Notes: generated from the letters alone by a model not told the origin. 27,724 nt of DNA from Corynebacterium sp. (GCA_030450335.1 JAKDIS010000021.1:1-27724); one strand, 5' to 3'; counted from the stretch's first letter, positions 8,026 through 14,836 are shown. Numbers and translations are program-made.

Positions 8026-8880
8026 GTGAAGCGAACCAGCGTGTTGTCGACCTGTCTCGCCGCCTCCCTGCTGTTCTCCGTGTCCGCGTGCGGTGGTGAC
8101 GGCGGCGGCGCCGGCGGGAACGACGGGAACAGTGATCCCGTCGGCAACGGCGGCGGCAAGCACGTCCGCCCGCCCTCGACGATCGGCGGCACGGGCCGCG
8201 GTGGTGAGACCGCCTCCGCGGCACCGTCCGAAGAATCCAGTCAGGACCCCACGCAGGGACCCTCCCAGAATCCCTCCCAGGACGAGGTGCCGCTGCCGGT
8301 GTACCTCTACCCCAACGGCCGGGAGGTCGTGCTGACCGCGCCCGGCTCGTCGCTGGCGTTCGGCGACGCCGCGACGGTCGCCACGGCGGACGAGGAGGGC
8401 AGGCTGCTCGTGTGGTCGATCACCGCCCACGACGGCGTCCCGCGTGGCCGGGAGAGCGTGAGCCTGCTCGACCCCCTCGCCGGTGACGGCGTCGACCACT
8501 ACCTGTGTTTCGCCTTCGACATCGTGTACCTCGGCGCGGTCCCCCGCTTCACCGACGACCCCGTCGTCCTCACCGCGCTGCCGGACGCCACCTCGGCGGT
8601 CCCCACACCGATGATGGTCCCCATGAGCCGGGACGGCCTCAACGGGAACCAGGTGGTCGGCAGCGTGGACGACGGCTGCGGGATCCCCCCGGTCAGCCGT
8701 CTCCCCGTCATCCAGAGCGAGCTGGTCGCAGGACGCCACTACGCCCGCGGCGTGTTGTCGCACGCCCCCGCCGACCCCGACTGGCCGAGCGTGCCGGTCG
8801 GTCTGCGGTTCGACTACGGCGGCGGCGTCCCCGGCGCCTCCGACGACCGGACGCGACCGGCCTCCGTCACGTGGCGCTAG
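8026..8880 (+). CDS. Secreted lipoprotein of unknown function in the synthetase operon
   Basis: A 284-residue precursor with a clear lipoprotein signal (KR, hydrophobic stretch, lipobox VSAC, Cys22), so it should be anchored outside the cytoplasmic membrane. A Gly/Ser/Gln-rich linker to about residue 85 leads into a folded, beta-rich part (from PLPVYLYPNGREVVL) with two cysteines that may pair. I do not recognise the family. GTG 8026 is chosen because AAAGGA sits six bases before it and the signal peptide then begins properly. An ATG at 8008 overlaps the upstream stop as ATGA and would add six residues. It is third in the operon with the synthetase and membrane acyltransferase and could bind or protect the polymer at the surface; that is a guess from context. 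Confidence 0.7.
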   Translation: MKRTSVLSTCLAASLLFSVSACGGDGGGAGGNDGNSDPVGNGGGKHVRPPSTIGGTGRGGETASAAPSEESSQDPTQGPSQNPSQDEVPLPVYLYPNGREVVLTAPGSSLAFGDAATVATADEEGRLLVWSITAHDGVPRGRESVSLLDPLAGDGVDHYLCFAFDIVYLGAVPRFTDDPVVLTALPDATSAVPTPMMVPMSRDGLNGNQVVGSVDDGCGIPPVSRLPVIQSELVAGRHYARGVLSHAPADPDWPSVPVGLRFDYGGGVPGASDDRTRPASVTWR

Positions 8881-8891
8881 GACAGGTCGCG

Positions 8892-9416
8892 CTAGAACAT
8901 GGTGTTGGAGTTGGCTGACGTGGCCGGCACGTCCTGGATCACGTCCCAGTGCTCCGTGATCTCCCCGTCGACGACGCGGAAGATGTCGACCACTGCCTGG
9001 CCCCGGTCGTCGGGGCCGTTGGTGGAGTGCACGTGGAGGTACACCAGGTCTCCGTCCTCCGCGGTGCGCACGATCTCGCTGCGGTAGGCGGGGTTCTGCT
9101 CGAAGTAGTCGGTGAAGAAGTCGACGAACGGGGCGCGGCCGTCGGGGAGCTCGGGGTTGTGCTGGATGTAGTCCTGCGCGATGACGTCGGCCGCCGCCGC
9201 GTCGTGCCCGTTGAAGAAGTCCTCGTAGAACGTGGTCACGGTGTCGAGGTTCGAGGAGTCCTTGACCGCCGACACCTGCTGTGTCGAGGCGTCGGCCACC
9301 GCGGTTGCGTCCTCGGGGGCGGAGCAGCCGACGAGGCCGACGGCCAGCACGGCGGCGGCCGTTACGGTGGTCACTGAGGTCACTGTGGTCACTGTGGTGA
9401 TCGGGCGAATTCTCAT
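8892..9416 (-). CDS. NTF2/SnoaL-fold lipoprotein
   Basis: A 174-residue precursor with a signal peptide ending in the lipobox LVGC (Cys31). The remainder fits the SnoaL-like/NTF2 cone fold: TFYEDFFNGHDAAAADVI, YIQHNPELPDGRAPFVDFF and a final VVDIFRVVDGEITEHWDVIQ are typical of the predicted SnoaL-like aldol-condensation group. These small proteins bind hydrophobic or polyketide/steroid-like ligands, and ketosteroid isomerase shares the fold. AAGGA precedes the ATG by six bases. It is last in the minus-strand unit with the cholesterol-oxidase-like gene, so handling an oxidised lipid or steroid product is plausible. The signal peptide contains Thr-Val-Thr repeats from 9-bp DNA repeats. It converges on the lipoprotein gene ending at 8880 across 11 bp with no visible terminator. 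Confidence 0.75.
   Translation of the reverse strand: MRIRPITTVTTVTSVTTVTAAAVLAVGLVGCSAPEDATAVADASTQQVSAVKDSSNLDTVTTFYEDFFNGHDAAAADVIAQDYIQHNPELPDGRAPFVDFFTDYFEQNPAYRSEIVRTAEDGDLVYLHVHSTNGPDDRGQAVVDIFRVVDGEITEHWDVIQDVPATSANSNTMF
9361..9396. repeat. 9-bp tandem repeat in the signal-peptide region of the NTF2-fold lipoprotein
   Basis: Units GTCACTGTG, with variants GTTACGGTG and GTCACTGAG, run in phase for four copies and encode Thr-Val-Thr triplets just before the hydrophobic core of the signal peptide. This is the same 9-base period as the repeat in the CitMHS gene. Confidence 0.75.
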
Positions 9417-9450
9417 GGTTGTCCTTCCGGTTGTACGGCGGGGTGGGGTG

Positions 9451-9636
9451 TCAGCTGCCCAGGATCGACAGGCTCAGCCCGGTCGATCCGAGGGCGGTGA
9501 CGGACGAGCCGAGGGCCACGAGGCCGCCGGTGAGGGAGACGAGACTGTCGGACAAGGTCGGGAAGTCCAGCCGGACCGACGAGGCGATCGCGTCGAGCGA
9601 GGACAGGACGATTCCGTACACGGCATCGAGAAACAT
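9451..9636 (-). CDS. Small 61-aa Ser/Leu-rich hydrophobic protein, mycomembrane/porin-like candidate
   Basis: Starts MFLDAVYGIVLSSLDA and ends LSLSILGS. It has no signal peptide and no Lys or Cys, one Arg and four Asp; hydrophobic residues alternate with many Ser/Thr/Gly, as in amphipathic helices. In size, lack of signal peptide and composition it recalls the corynebacterial cell-wall channel proteins PorA (45 aa) and PorH (57 aa), which reach the mycomembrane without a signal and are O-mycoloylated on serine. There is no clear sequence identity, so this is a resemblance only. It sits 15 bases after the cholesterol-oxidase-like gene and 34 bases before the NTF2-fold lipoprotein gene on the same strand. 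The ribosome site (AAGAAAG) is weak. The C-terminal Gly-Ser is shared with two other products of the unit. Confidence 0.6.
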   Translation of the reverse strand: MFLDAVYGIVLSSLDAIASSVRLDFPTLSDSLVSLTGGLVALGSSVTALGSTGLSLSILGS

Positions 9637-9651
9637 GGTGGTCTACTTTCT

Positions 9652-11338
9652 TCAGGCGAAAAGGGTGGTCACGAACGGTGAGGCGAAGACGCCCTTCGGG
9701 TCGTTGCCGCGCAGCTCGGCGACGGCGTCCCTGGCGTCCGGCAATGAGTCGACGTAGAGGTCCGAGAGGCTGCTGTTGGTCCAGGGGCCGGCCGGGGTGT
9801 GCGCCCACCGTTTGGCCCATTCACCCCGCAGTGTCGCGTAGCCGCCGATTCGGGAGCGCAGGGTCTCCTCCAGCTCGGCGTAGAACTCGTCGGCGTGCGG
9901 GGTGCCCGGCAGGGTCAGGACGTCCAACCAGATCACGGTGTCCTTCTCCGGACTCCCCGGTACACGGGAGGCGCCGGAGAGCGAGGACGCCACGGCGCCG
10001 GCGACCACGCTGTGGGCGGGGTCGTCGACCTCGCTGACCCTGAGTTCGACGACGCCGTTGATCGGGTACTTCCGCTGACCCCGGTAGGTGTCCAGGAGGC
10101 TGGTGTACACCGCGGAGAAGTCGTGGGCGACCCGTTGGAGCTCGCTGCGTGGGACGACGGCACCGATGCTGCTGGCCGCGACCTTCAGCGTGGTCGGCCG
10201 CACGAAGTGGACGAAGCACTTGTTCGGCCCCCACATGTTGCGCGCCCCCGTCGCCGTCAGCCCGGCCTTGGTGGCGGACAACATGAAGCTCCCGAAGGCC
10301 GGTGCGAGCCGGTCCTGCCCGGAGACGATCTTCTCCAGGGTGTTCGCGGCGACGTCCGGGAGGGTGTCGGCGAAGGGGTAGTTGTACGGCCCGGTGACCC
10401 GCCTGGCCCCGGCGGGGCGTTGGTCCGCCCGCCGCCAGATCTGCACCCAGGGTGTCCTGGTGAAGCAGTACCAGATGAACCCGACCCGTCCGTTGACCTC
10501 GAGCAGGGAGGTCAACGAGTTCTCCCCCGCGTCCTCCGGTGCTGCCAGGATGTCGTCGATGTCGATGTCGGTCCTGTTGATGCAGTGGACGTTGACGTCC
10601 GGGGCGGTCTGCAGCGTCACGCTGATGATGAAGCATGACCCCAGGCAGGTCAGTAGCGCCGCGCATCGGGGATCGTCCCTGTTCACCGTGGTCGCCCGGT
10701 AGGTCCCGGTGTCGTGGTCCCACTCGAGGAACCTCAGTTGCGTGATCAGGTTGCTCATGGTGGACAGCGTCCGGCCGTCGGTGTGGGGCTCGTCGACGGT
10801 GGAGAGTCCCGTGCCGTGGCCGTTGACCGCCACCGCACCCACCACGGTGATGTCCCCCCGGGGCGGGGACGGAGAGCAGCGTCCTTCCGACCCCGTGGAT
10901 CCGTTCCAGGAGGTCGTCCATCCTGGTCCCGCACCACGCGGTGACCGTGGAGTCCGTCGTCGCGGTGACGCCGGCGAGTTCGCGCACGTCGACGAGGACG
11001 GTCCGCGGGTGCGGACGTCCGACGGTCGCCACCGGCGACCAGCTGTGCTGGTACCCGAACGGACGCAGGTTCACGCCGCTCTCCGCGGCCCAGTTGGCCA
11101 GCGCGAGGACGTCGTCCTCACTCCCGGGCACCGCGGTCCACATCTTGCCGGTGACGATGGTGTTGTCCCAGTTGCTGAACACCGCCTGGGTGAGCTTGAT
11201 CCCCTCGGGGAAGTTCGACATGAGTTCCGGGTCGCGGGTCACCGCCGCGGCACGGCCCATGGGCGAGAAGATGACTGTGGCGGCCGCGAGGGCCGAGAGC
11301 TTCCCGAAGTTCCTTCGTGTGACGTCGTAGTCTGACAT
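9652..11338 (-). pseudogene. Tat-exported type II cholesterol-oxidase-like FAD enzyme, interrupted by a one-base frameshift
   Basis: Two overlapping frames together give a 561-residue flavoprotein of the vanillyl-alcohol-oxidase fold with a cholesterol-oxidase substrate-binding domain. The N-terminal frame, from ATG 11338 (AAGGA six bases upstream), has a twin-arginine signal (TRRNFGKLSALAAATVIF), the FAD-domain start and GYQHSW, whose His98 matches the site of covalent FAD attachment in the Brevibacterium type II enzyme as I remember it. The frame changes in a run of six C (10854-10859, six G on the coding strand); with one G fewer it reads VPAPGDITVVGAVAVNGHGT and continues to 9652, including GPYNYPFADTLP and the Glu-Leu-Arg of NGVVELR, corresponding to the catalytic Glu/Arg pair. 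Both halves look otherwise intact, so a recent mutation, phase variation or a sequencing error are all possible. The sterol substrate is inferred. Confidence 0.75.
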
Positions 11339-11364
11339 GTCCTGTCCTTCTTCTGGAGGTTGAA

Positions 11365-11403
11365 ACACCCCGAGACCCGGCCGTGCGGCCGTGCTCGGGG
11401 TGT
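11365..11403 (-). terminator. Hairpin between exported-protein and oxidase genes (attenuator candidate)
   Basis: Perfect 10-bp arms ACACCCCGAG (11365-11374) and CTCGGGGTGT (11394-11403) surround a GC-rich 19-base loop that itself contains CGGCCG repeats. Read on the minus strand it is followed by a short T run. It lies inside the unit, so partial termination would leave the first two genes more strongly expressed than the oxidase and later genes. Confidence 0.5.
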
Positions 11404-11444
11404 CGACAACAGGTGGGTTGGTCCCGGGGGATCGTCCTACGGTC

Positions 11445-11876
11445 CTACGAACCGCTGATCGACCCGGAGGTGATGGGGCGGGCTGACGAGCAGTAGGACA
11501 GGATGTCCCCGATCGTGGTGGGCAGGTGGAACAGGGTGTCCTGGATCGCGTACACCGGGATCTGGACGAGGAGCCTGATCGGCAGGCCGATCAGCTCGGC
11601 GAGACTGTTCGGCGACAGCGACTCGCGGATGTCGGCACCGTGGTCACGGAAATTGGCCAGCAGCCATTCCCACGACGCTGCCGGACCGCTGCACACGTTC
11701 CAGTTCCGGAGGTCCTCGTCGTGGCTCGGGTTCCAGATGATTCCTTCGGCGGACCCGATGGTGGGTGTCGAGACGTCGTCGGCGGCCGCGGTCGCGACTC
11801 CGCCGGCCATGACGGTCATGGTCAGGCACGCCGAAACGGCGAATTTCTTGGTGGTGGTGCTCATGGTGGTGGTCAT
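11445..11876 (-). CDS. Exported 143-aa protein of unknown function
   Basis: The precursor starts MTTTMSTTTKKFAVSACL and has a Sec signal with a likely cut after VATAAA (about residue 32), leaving a mature protein of about 111 residues. The mature part has Trp-rich segments (IIWNP, NWNVC, SWEWLLANF), two cysteines about 67 residues apart that could form a disulfide, a hydrophobic amphipathic stretch (GLPIRLLVQIPVYAI) and a Ser/Gly tail ending SGSISGS. The general plan (short exported helical protein, two Cys, Trp near the first Cys) loosely recalls corynebacterial PorB/PorC, but I cannot confirm homology. ATG 11876 has GAGGGG upstream and begins 11 bases after the 37-aa gene, so both are probably one transcript. 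A longer in-frame start at 12155 would add a segment unlike a protein and run across the promoter region. Confidence 0.65.
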   Translation of the reverse strand: MTTTMSTTTKKFAVSACLTMTVMAGGVATAAADDVSTPTIGSAEGIIWNPSHDEDLRNWNVCSGPAASWEWLLANFRDHGADIRESLSPNSLAELIGLPIRLLVQIPVYAIQDTLFHLPTTIGDILSYCSSARPITSGSISGS

Positions 11877-11887
11877 TGCCAGTCCCC

Positions 11888-12001
11888 TCAGCTTCCGATG
11901 ATTCCGATGATTGCCGCCGGAATGACACCAATGACAATGGTGGCCAAGCCAAGGGCTAGATTGATTGGAACGACAGCCAGTTCCAGAATTGCGTCGAGCA
12001 T
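11888..12001 (-). CDS. 37-aa very hydrophobic protein, mycomembrane/porin-like candidate
   Basis: A tiny protein starting MLDAILELAVV and ending AAIIGIIGS. It has no Lys or Arg, only two acidic residues, and otherwise Ile, Leu, Val, Ala and Gly, enough for one long membrane helix. A near-ideal ribosome site, AAAGGAGAGG, lies just before ATG 12001, which is the best evidence that it is real and strongly translated. An upstream in-frame ATG at 12085 would ignore that site. The beginning (M-L-D-A) and end (I-x-G-S) resemble the 61-aa product in the same unit, suggesting related or co-assembling proteins. Signal-less tiny proteins of this kind in corynebacteria include the PorA/PorH channels; a single-span membrane toxin or small transport subunit are alternatives. 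Confidence 0.6.
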   Translation of the reverse strand: MLDAILELAVVPINLALGLATIVIGVIPAAIIGIIGS

Positions 12002-12300
12002 TTCCTCTCCTTTCGGACCTCCCCAGCGTTGAGGAGTGGACCGAATATAGATCACCAGGTTCGCAATGTGGAGACTTATATGCATAGTGAATCAAACTAG
12101 CTACCAGGATAAACGCCGTTCGAAAGTTAGCGATAAACGTTAATTGTTCCCCCATTTACGACCGCTCATTTATTGCAATTGTAGGTTACGGATAATTGTT
12201 ATGTTTGCCCCTCGACGTAAAAACTCCCCCGCCAACCGCGCCGGTATTCTCCTGCGGCCGGCCGCCACGTGGACGGCGGGCGGATGGTTGACTGGGCGGC
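12002..12300. promoter_or_regulatory. AT-rich divergent intergenic region
   Basis: This is the spacer between the minus-strand small-protein unit and the plus-strand cyclodeaminase-like gene. From about 12040 to 12220 it is markedly AT-rich compared with its surroundings and must contain the promoter for the leftward unit, with several AT-rich -10-like hexamers (for example TATAAG and TATATT on the minus strand). No single -35/-10 pair is convincing. No gene seen. The TTGACT near 12285 is too close to the ATG at 12301 to be its -35. Confidence 0.4.
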
Positions 12301-13242
12301 ATGCCTCTACCGTTCATCACCGCCGACGAGGTCCGTCAGCGCGTCCCCATGCTCTCCGCCGTCGACGCGATCGAGCAGACCCTGCGCGACGGCCTCGACC
12401 CCGCGGGCGCACCCGCCCGCAGCAGCGTCCCGCTCGACCACGGCAGCTTCCTGCTGATGCCCGCGCAGACCCGTGGTTCCGCCGGGGTGAAGGTCGCCAG
12501 CGTGGCACCCGACAACCCCGCGGCCGGACTGCCGAAGATCCAGGGCCTCTACCTGCTGTTCAACGCCACCACCCTGGAGCCGAGCGCGGTCCTGGAGGGC
12601 AGTTCACTGACCGAGATCCGCACCCCGGCGCTCTCCGCGGTCGGTGTGCGCCACCTCGCCCCCGGGCGTGGGCGGACCGGTGACGGGGTGGACGTCGTCC
12701 TGTTCGGCACGGGCCCGCAGGCCTACAACCACGTCCACGCCACCGCCGCGGTGCGACCGATCAACTCCGTCACGGTCCTGGGTCGCCGCCAGAGCAAGGT
12801 CGACGAGCTGGTCGCCCGACTCACGCAGGACGGTGTCAGCGCCGTCGCCGGCACCGATCCGGCCGACCACGTCCCGCAGGCCGACCTGGTGCTGTGCTGC
12901 ACCAGTGCCAGGGAACCGCTCTTCGACGGTTCCCTGGTGCGTGACGACGCCCTGGTGGTCGCGATGGGGTCCCACGAGCCGGACGCCCGGGAGACCGACG
13001 ACGTCCTGCTGTCACGGGCCACGGTGTACGTCGAGGACGTGGACACCGCGATGCGTGAGGCCGGTGATGTGCGCATCGCCGTCGACAACACCACGATCAG
13101 CACCGATGACCTGCACACGCTCAGCGAGCTGGTCAACGACGGCCCCGTGGAGGCCCCCGGCCCGGTGCTCCTCAAGACCGTGGGCATGGGTTGGCAGGAC
13201 CTCGCCGTGGCCGAGGTCGCCTACAGCACCGAGGAACGCTGA
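12301..13242 (+). CDS. Ornithine cyclodeaminase / mu-crystallin family protein
   Basis: A 313-residue NAD(P)-binding protein of normal family length. Typical features are GVKVASVAPDNPAAGLPKIQG (substrate-pocket Lys and Gly-rich segment), TEIRTPALSAVGVRHLA around residues 100-118, a Rossmann nucleotide site VVLFGTGPQAYNHVHA from about 135, and the late VEDVDTAMREAGDV. Members convert ornithine to proline, reduce cyclic imines or oxidise amino acids such as alanine, so the exact reaction is open. No good ribosome site precedes the ATG, so it may be leaderless or weakly translated. The downstream gene is convergent, so this gene is probably transcribed alone. Its 3' flank carries a copy of the tail of the racemase-like gene (see repeats). 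Confidence 0.85.
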   Translation: MPLPFITADEVRQRVPMLSAVDAIEQTLRDGLDPAGAPARSSVPLDHGSFLLMPAQTRGSAGVKVASVAPDNPAAGLPKIQGLYLLFNATTLEPSAVLEGSSLTEIRTPALSAVGVRHLAPGRGRTGDGVDVVLFGTGPQAYNHVHATAAVRPINSVTVLGRRQSKVDELVARLTQDGVSAVAGTDPADHVPQADLVLCCTSAREPLFDGSLVRDDALVVAMGSHEPDARETDDVLLSRATVYVEDVDTAMREAGDVRIAVDNTTISTDDLHTLSELVNDGPVEAPGPVLLKTVGMGWQDLAVAEVAYSTEER

Positions 13243-13262
13243 CACGGCGGAGGTCGAAGGTG

Positions 13263-13296
13263 CATAGGCGGGATCACGCCCCGTGGATCAACCGCG
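13263..13296. repeat. Direct repeat copy 1 flanking the YeiH cassette
   Basis: This stretch matches 14837-14871 at about 33 of 35 positions (CATAGGCGGG, ATCACGCCCCG, GGATCAACCGCG with one indel and one substitution). On the minus strand it would encode RLIHGA and a stop, a near copy of the RLIRGA C-terminus of the racemase-like gene. Confidence 0.8.
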
Positions 13297-13305
13297 GACG
13301 CTCGC

Positions 13306-14448
13306 TCACACCTCGAAGCTGCCGAACAGCACCGTGGCCAGCAGCAGGCCGAGCACGAGGTTGAACACGGTGGCCAGTCCGAACACCGCCACCGGGCGGG
13401 CCCCCGCCTCCTTCAGGGAGCGTGCCTCGAACTCCAGGCCGATGGAGACGAACGCCAGGATCAGGAAGTAGTCGCGGAAGCCCTTCACGGTGGCGTCCAC
13501 ACCCTCCATCGTCGCCTCGTCGAGGAACTCCGCGGCCACCGTGACGATCACCGACGCCGCCACGAAGCCGATCACGAACTTGGGGAAACGGTGCCAGAAG
13601 TCGATGGCACGCAACCTCGGGGCGCCCTCTCCCCGATCAACCTTGACCGCGAACCACGCGGTCAGAGCCACGGCGACGAATCCGATGAGTGCGTTCTGGG
13701 TGAGCTTCACGATCGAGGCGATCTGCAGGGCGTCCTCCCCCGCCAACGCGCCGGCCGCGCTCACCGCGGCGGTGGTGTCGATGTTGCCGCCGATCCAGGC
13801 ACCCGCCACCGCGTCCGGCAACCCCAGTACCTGCGCCAACCAGGGGAGAAGAAAGATCGACGGCAGGGCGAACACGATGACCAGTGTCGCCGTGTACGCC
13901 AGGTGCTCCTTCTTCGCCTTCACCGCCCCGGCCGCGGCGATCGCCGCGCTGACCCCGCAGATCGACACCGCCGAAGCCAGCAGCGCACGAAGGTGATCGT
14001 CCACCCCCAGCCTGCCCGCGACCCACCAGGTGAAGAAGAACACCCCGGTGATCAGCACCAGTGCCTGGAGCACCGCCGGCCCTGCGGCCCGCAGGATCAC
14101 CGACAGCACCACGGTGCCGCCGAGCAACACCAGCCCGGTCTTGATGAAGAACTCGGTGCGGAACCCCGCGGCGAGGCGCCCCCGCACCCCCAGGGCGGAC
14201 AGCACCGCGTTGAGCGACAGCCCGATCAGGATCGCGTAGACGGGGAACTCGACCGCCCCGCCGAGCTTCGCCACCGCCGTGCCCTCGGACCATTCGGGGA
14301 CGTTCTCGGTGAGGTAGCGGGTCAGCGCCCCGCCGCCGAGGACCACGACGAGCCCGGCGACGGCCCAGCGCCACTCGAGACGCCGACCGTCCTGCAGGTT
14401 TGCCCGCTCGATGCTGCCTTCACCGACGCCACCGACCGTGGCGGTCAC
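13306..14448 (-). CDS. YeiH-family putative sulfate exporter
   Basis: A 380-residue integral membrane protein of the UPF0324/YeiH group (family named for putative sulfate export; the substrate is not well proven). About ten helices are visible, with the family signatures FPVYAILIGLSLNAVLSA, FFIKTGLVLLGGTVVLSVI, ASAVSICGVSAAIAAAGA, WIGGNIDTTAAVSAAG and KLTQNALIGFVAV. The start is taken as GTG 14448, which overlaps the TGA of the small upstream ORF as GTGA, a classic coupled arrangement. A longer in-frame start at 14634 would add an Arg-rich segment that is just another frame of the upstream ORF. It converges on the cyclodeaminase-like gene. The whole segment sits between direct repeats and may be an insertion. 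Confidence 0.85.
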   Translation of the reverse strand: MTATVGGVGEGSIERANLQDGRRLEWRWAVAGLVVVLGGGALTRYLTENVPEWSEGTAVAKLGGAVEFPVYAILIGLSLNAVLSALGVRGRLAAGFRTEFFIKTGLVLLGGTVVLSVILRAAGPAVLQALVLITGVFFFTWWVAGRLGVDDHLRALLASAVSICGVSAAIAAAGAVKAKKEHLAYTATLVIVFALPSIFLLPWLAQVLGLPDAVAGAWIGGNIDTTAAVSAAGALAGEDALQIASIVKLTQNALIGFVAVALTAWFAVKVDRGEGAPRLRAIDFWHRFPKFVIGFVAASVIVTVAAEFLDEATMEGVDATVKGFRDYFLILAFVSIGLEFEARSLKEAGARPVAVFGLATVFNLVLGLLLATVLFGSFEV

Positions 14449-14630
14449 AGGACCAGCCAACTCTCGGTGATCACGCCGGCCAGCACGAGGACCAGGATCC
14501 CCAGCCCAGCGACCACGGCAGCCCAGTCCTCCGACAGGGCGAACCTGGCGACCTGCCTGACGGCCTCGTTCGACTCGTCTGACTCGCCGGGTCCGCTGTT
14601 CGCCGTGTCCTCGCTGGTGTGTGTCGTCAT
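14445..14630 (-). CDS. 61-aa single-span membrane protein coupled to the YeiH gene
   Basis: Starts MTTHTSEDTANSG and contains ALSEDWAAVVAGLGILVLVLAGVI, one membrane helix, before ending in LVL. The SEDWAAV motif followed by a helix is what I recall from the N-terminus of longer actinobacterial YeiH proteins, so this looks like the family's extra N-terminal segment made as a separate polypeptide, or a gene split by mutation. The stop overlaps the GTG start of the YeiH gene by two bases. There is no Shine-Dalgarno; TATCTT six bases before ATG 14630 is a possible -10 for a leaderless transcript. Confidence 0.6.
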   Translation of the reverse strand: MTTHTSEDTANSGPGESDESNEAVRQVARFALSEDWAAVVAGLGILVLVLAGVITESWLVL

Positions 14631-14684
14631 GCACCGAAGATAGACAACTCAGTCTACCTGGTGGAAGCGTTCCATTCCCCCTGA

Positions 14685-14705
14685 ATCAACCGCGCCGCCA
14701 CGACG
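14685..14705. repeat. Partial third copy of the racemase-gene tail
   Basis: ATCAACCGCGCCGCC, one mismatch, then CGACG is shared with 14862-14882. On the minus strand both encode VAARLI-type residues, so this is a displaced fragment of the end of the racemase-like gene. It sits beside the start of the YeiH cassette. Confidence 0.65.
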
Positions 14706-14745
14706 GTCAAGCCCTGGGAGGTGGTGGCTCCAACACCTCTGCTGC

Positions 14746-14814
14746 CCGGCGCAATCCCGGCATTTCGGTCCGGTCGCTGTCAGAGATCGGACCGAAATGC
14801 AGGGATTGCGCCGG
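14746..14814. repeat. Long palindrome, 27-bp arms with one mismatch
   Basis: Arms 14746-14772 and 14788-14814 pair at 26 of 27 positions around a 15-base loop. The core reads GCGCAATCCCGGCATTTCGG on one side and its complement on the other, with one C/A change. It lies between the divergent YeiH unit and the end of the racemase-like gene. It could terminate the racemase operon, but the stem is far longer than usual and has no T run. A small non-autonomous mobile element or repeated extragenic element is an alternative. Confidence 0.85.
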
Positions 14815-14836
14815 TGGCGTGCGGACGTCGGAGACA

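Noticed and set aside
12002..12155. Upstream extension of the 143-aa exported protein, from an ATG at 12155
   Set aside because: Would run through the 37-aa gene and the AT-rich promoter region and would bury the signal peptide inside the protein.
14449..14634. 62-codon extension of the YeiH protein in its own frame
   Set aside because: Arg/Gly-rich and non-membrane; the overlapping frame encodes a credible membrane segment instead.
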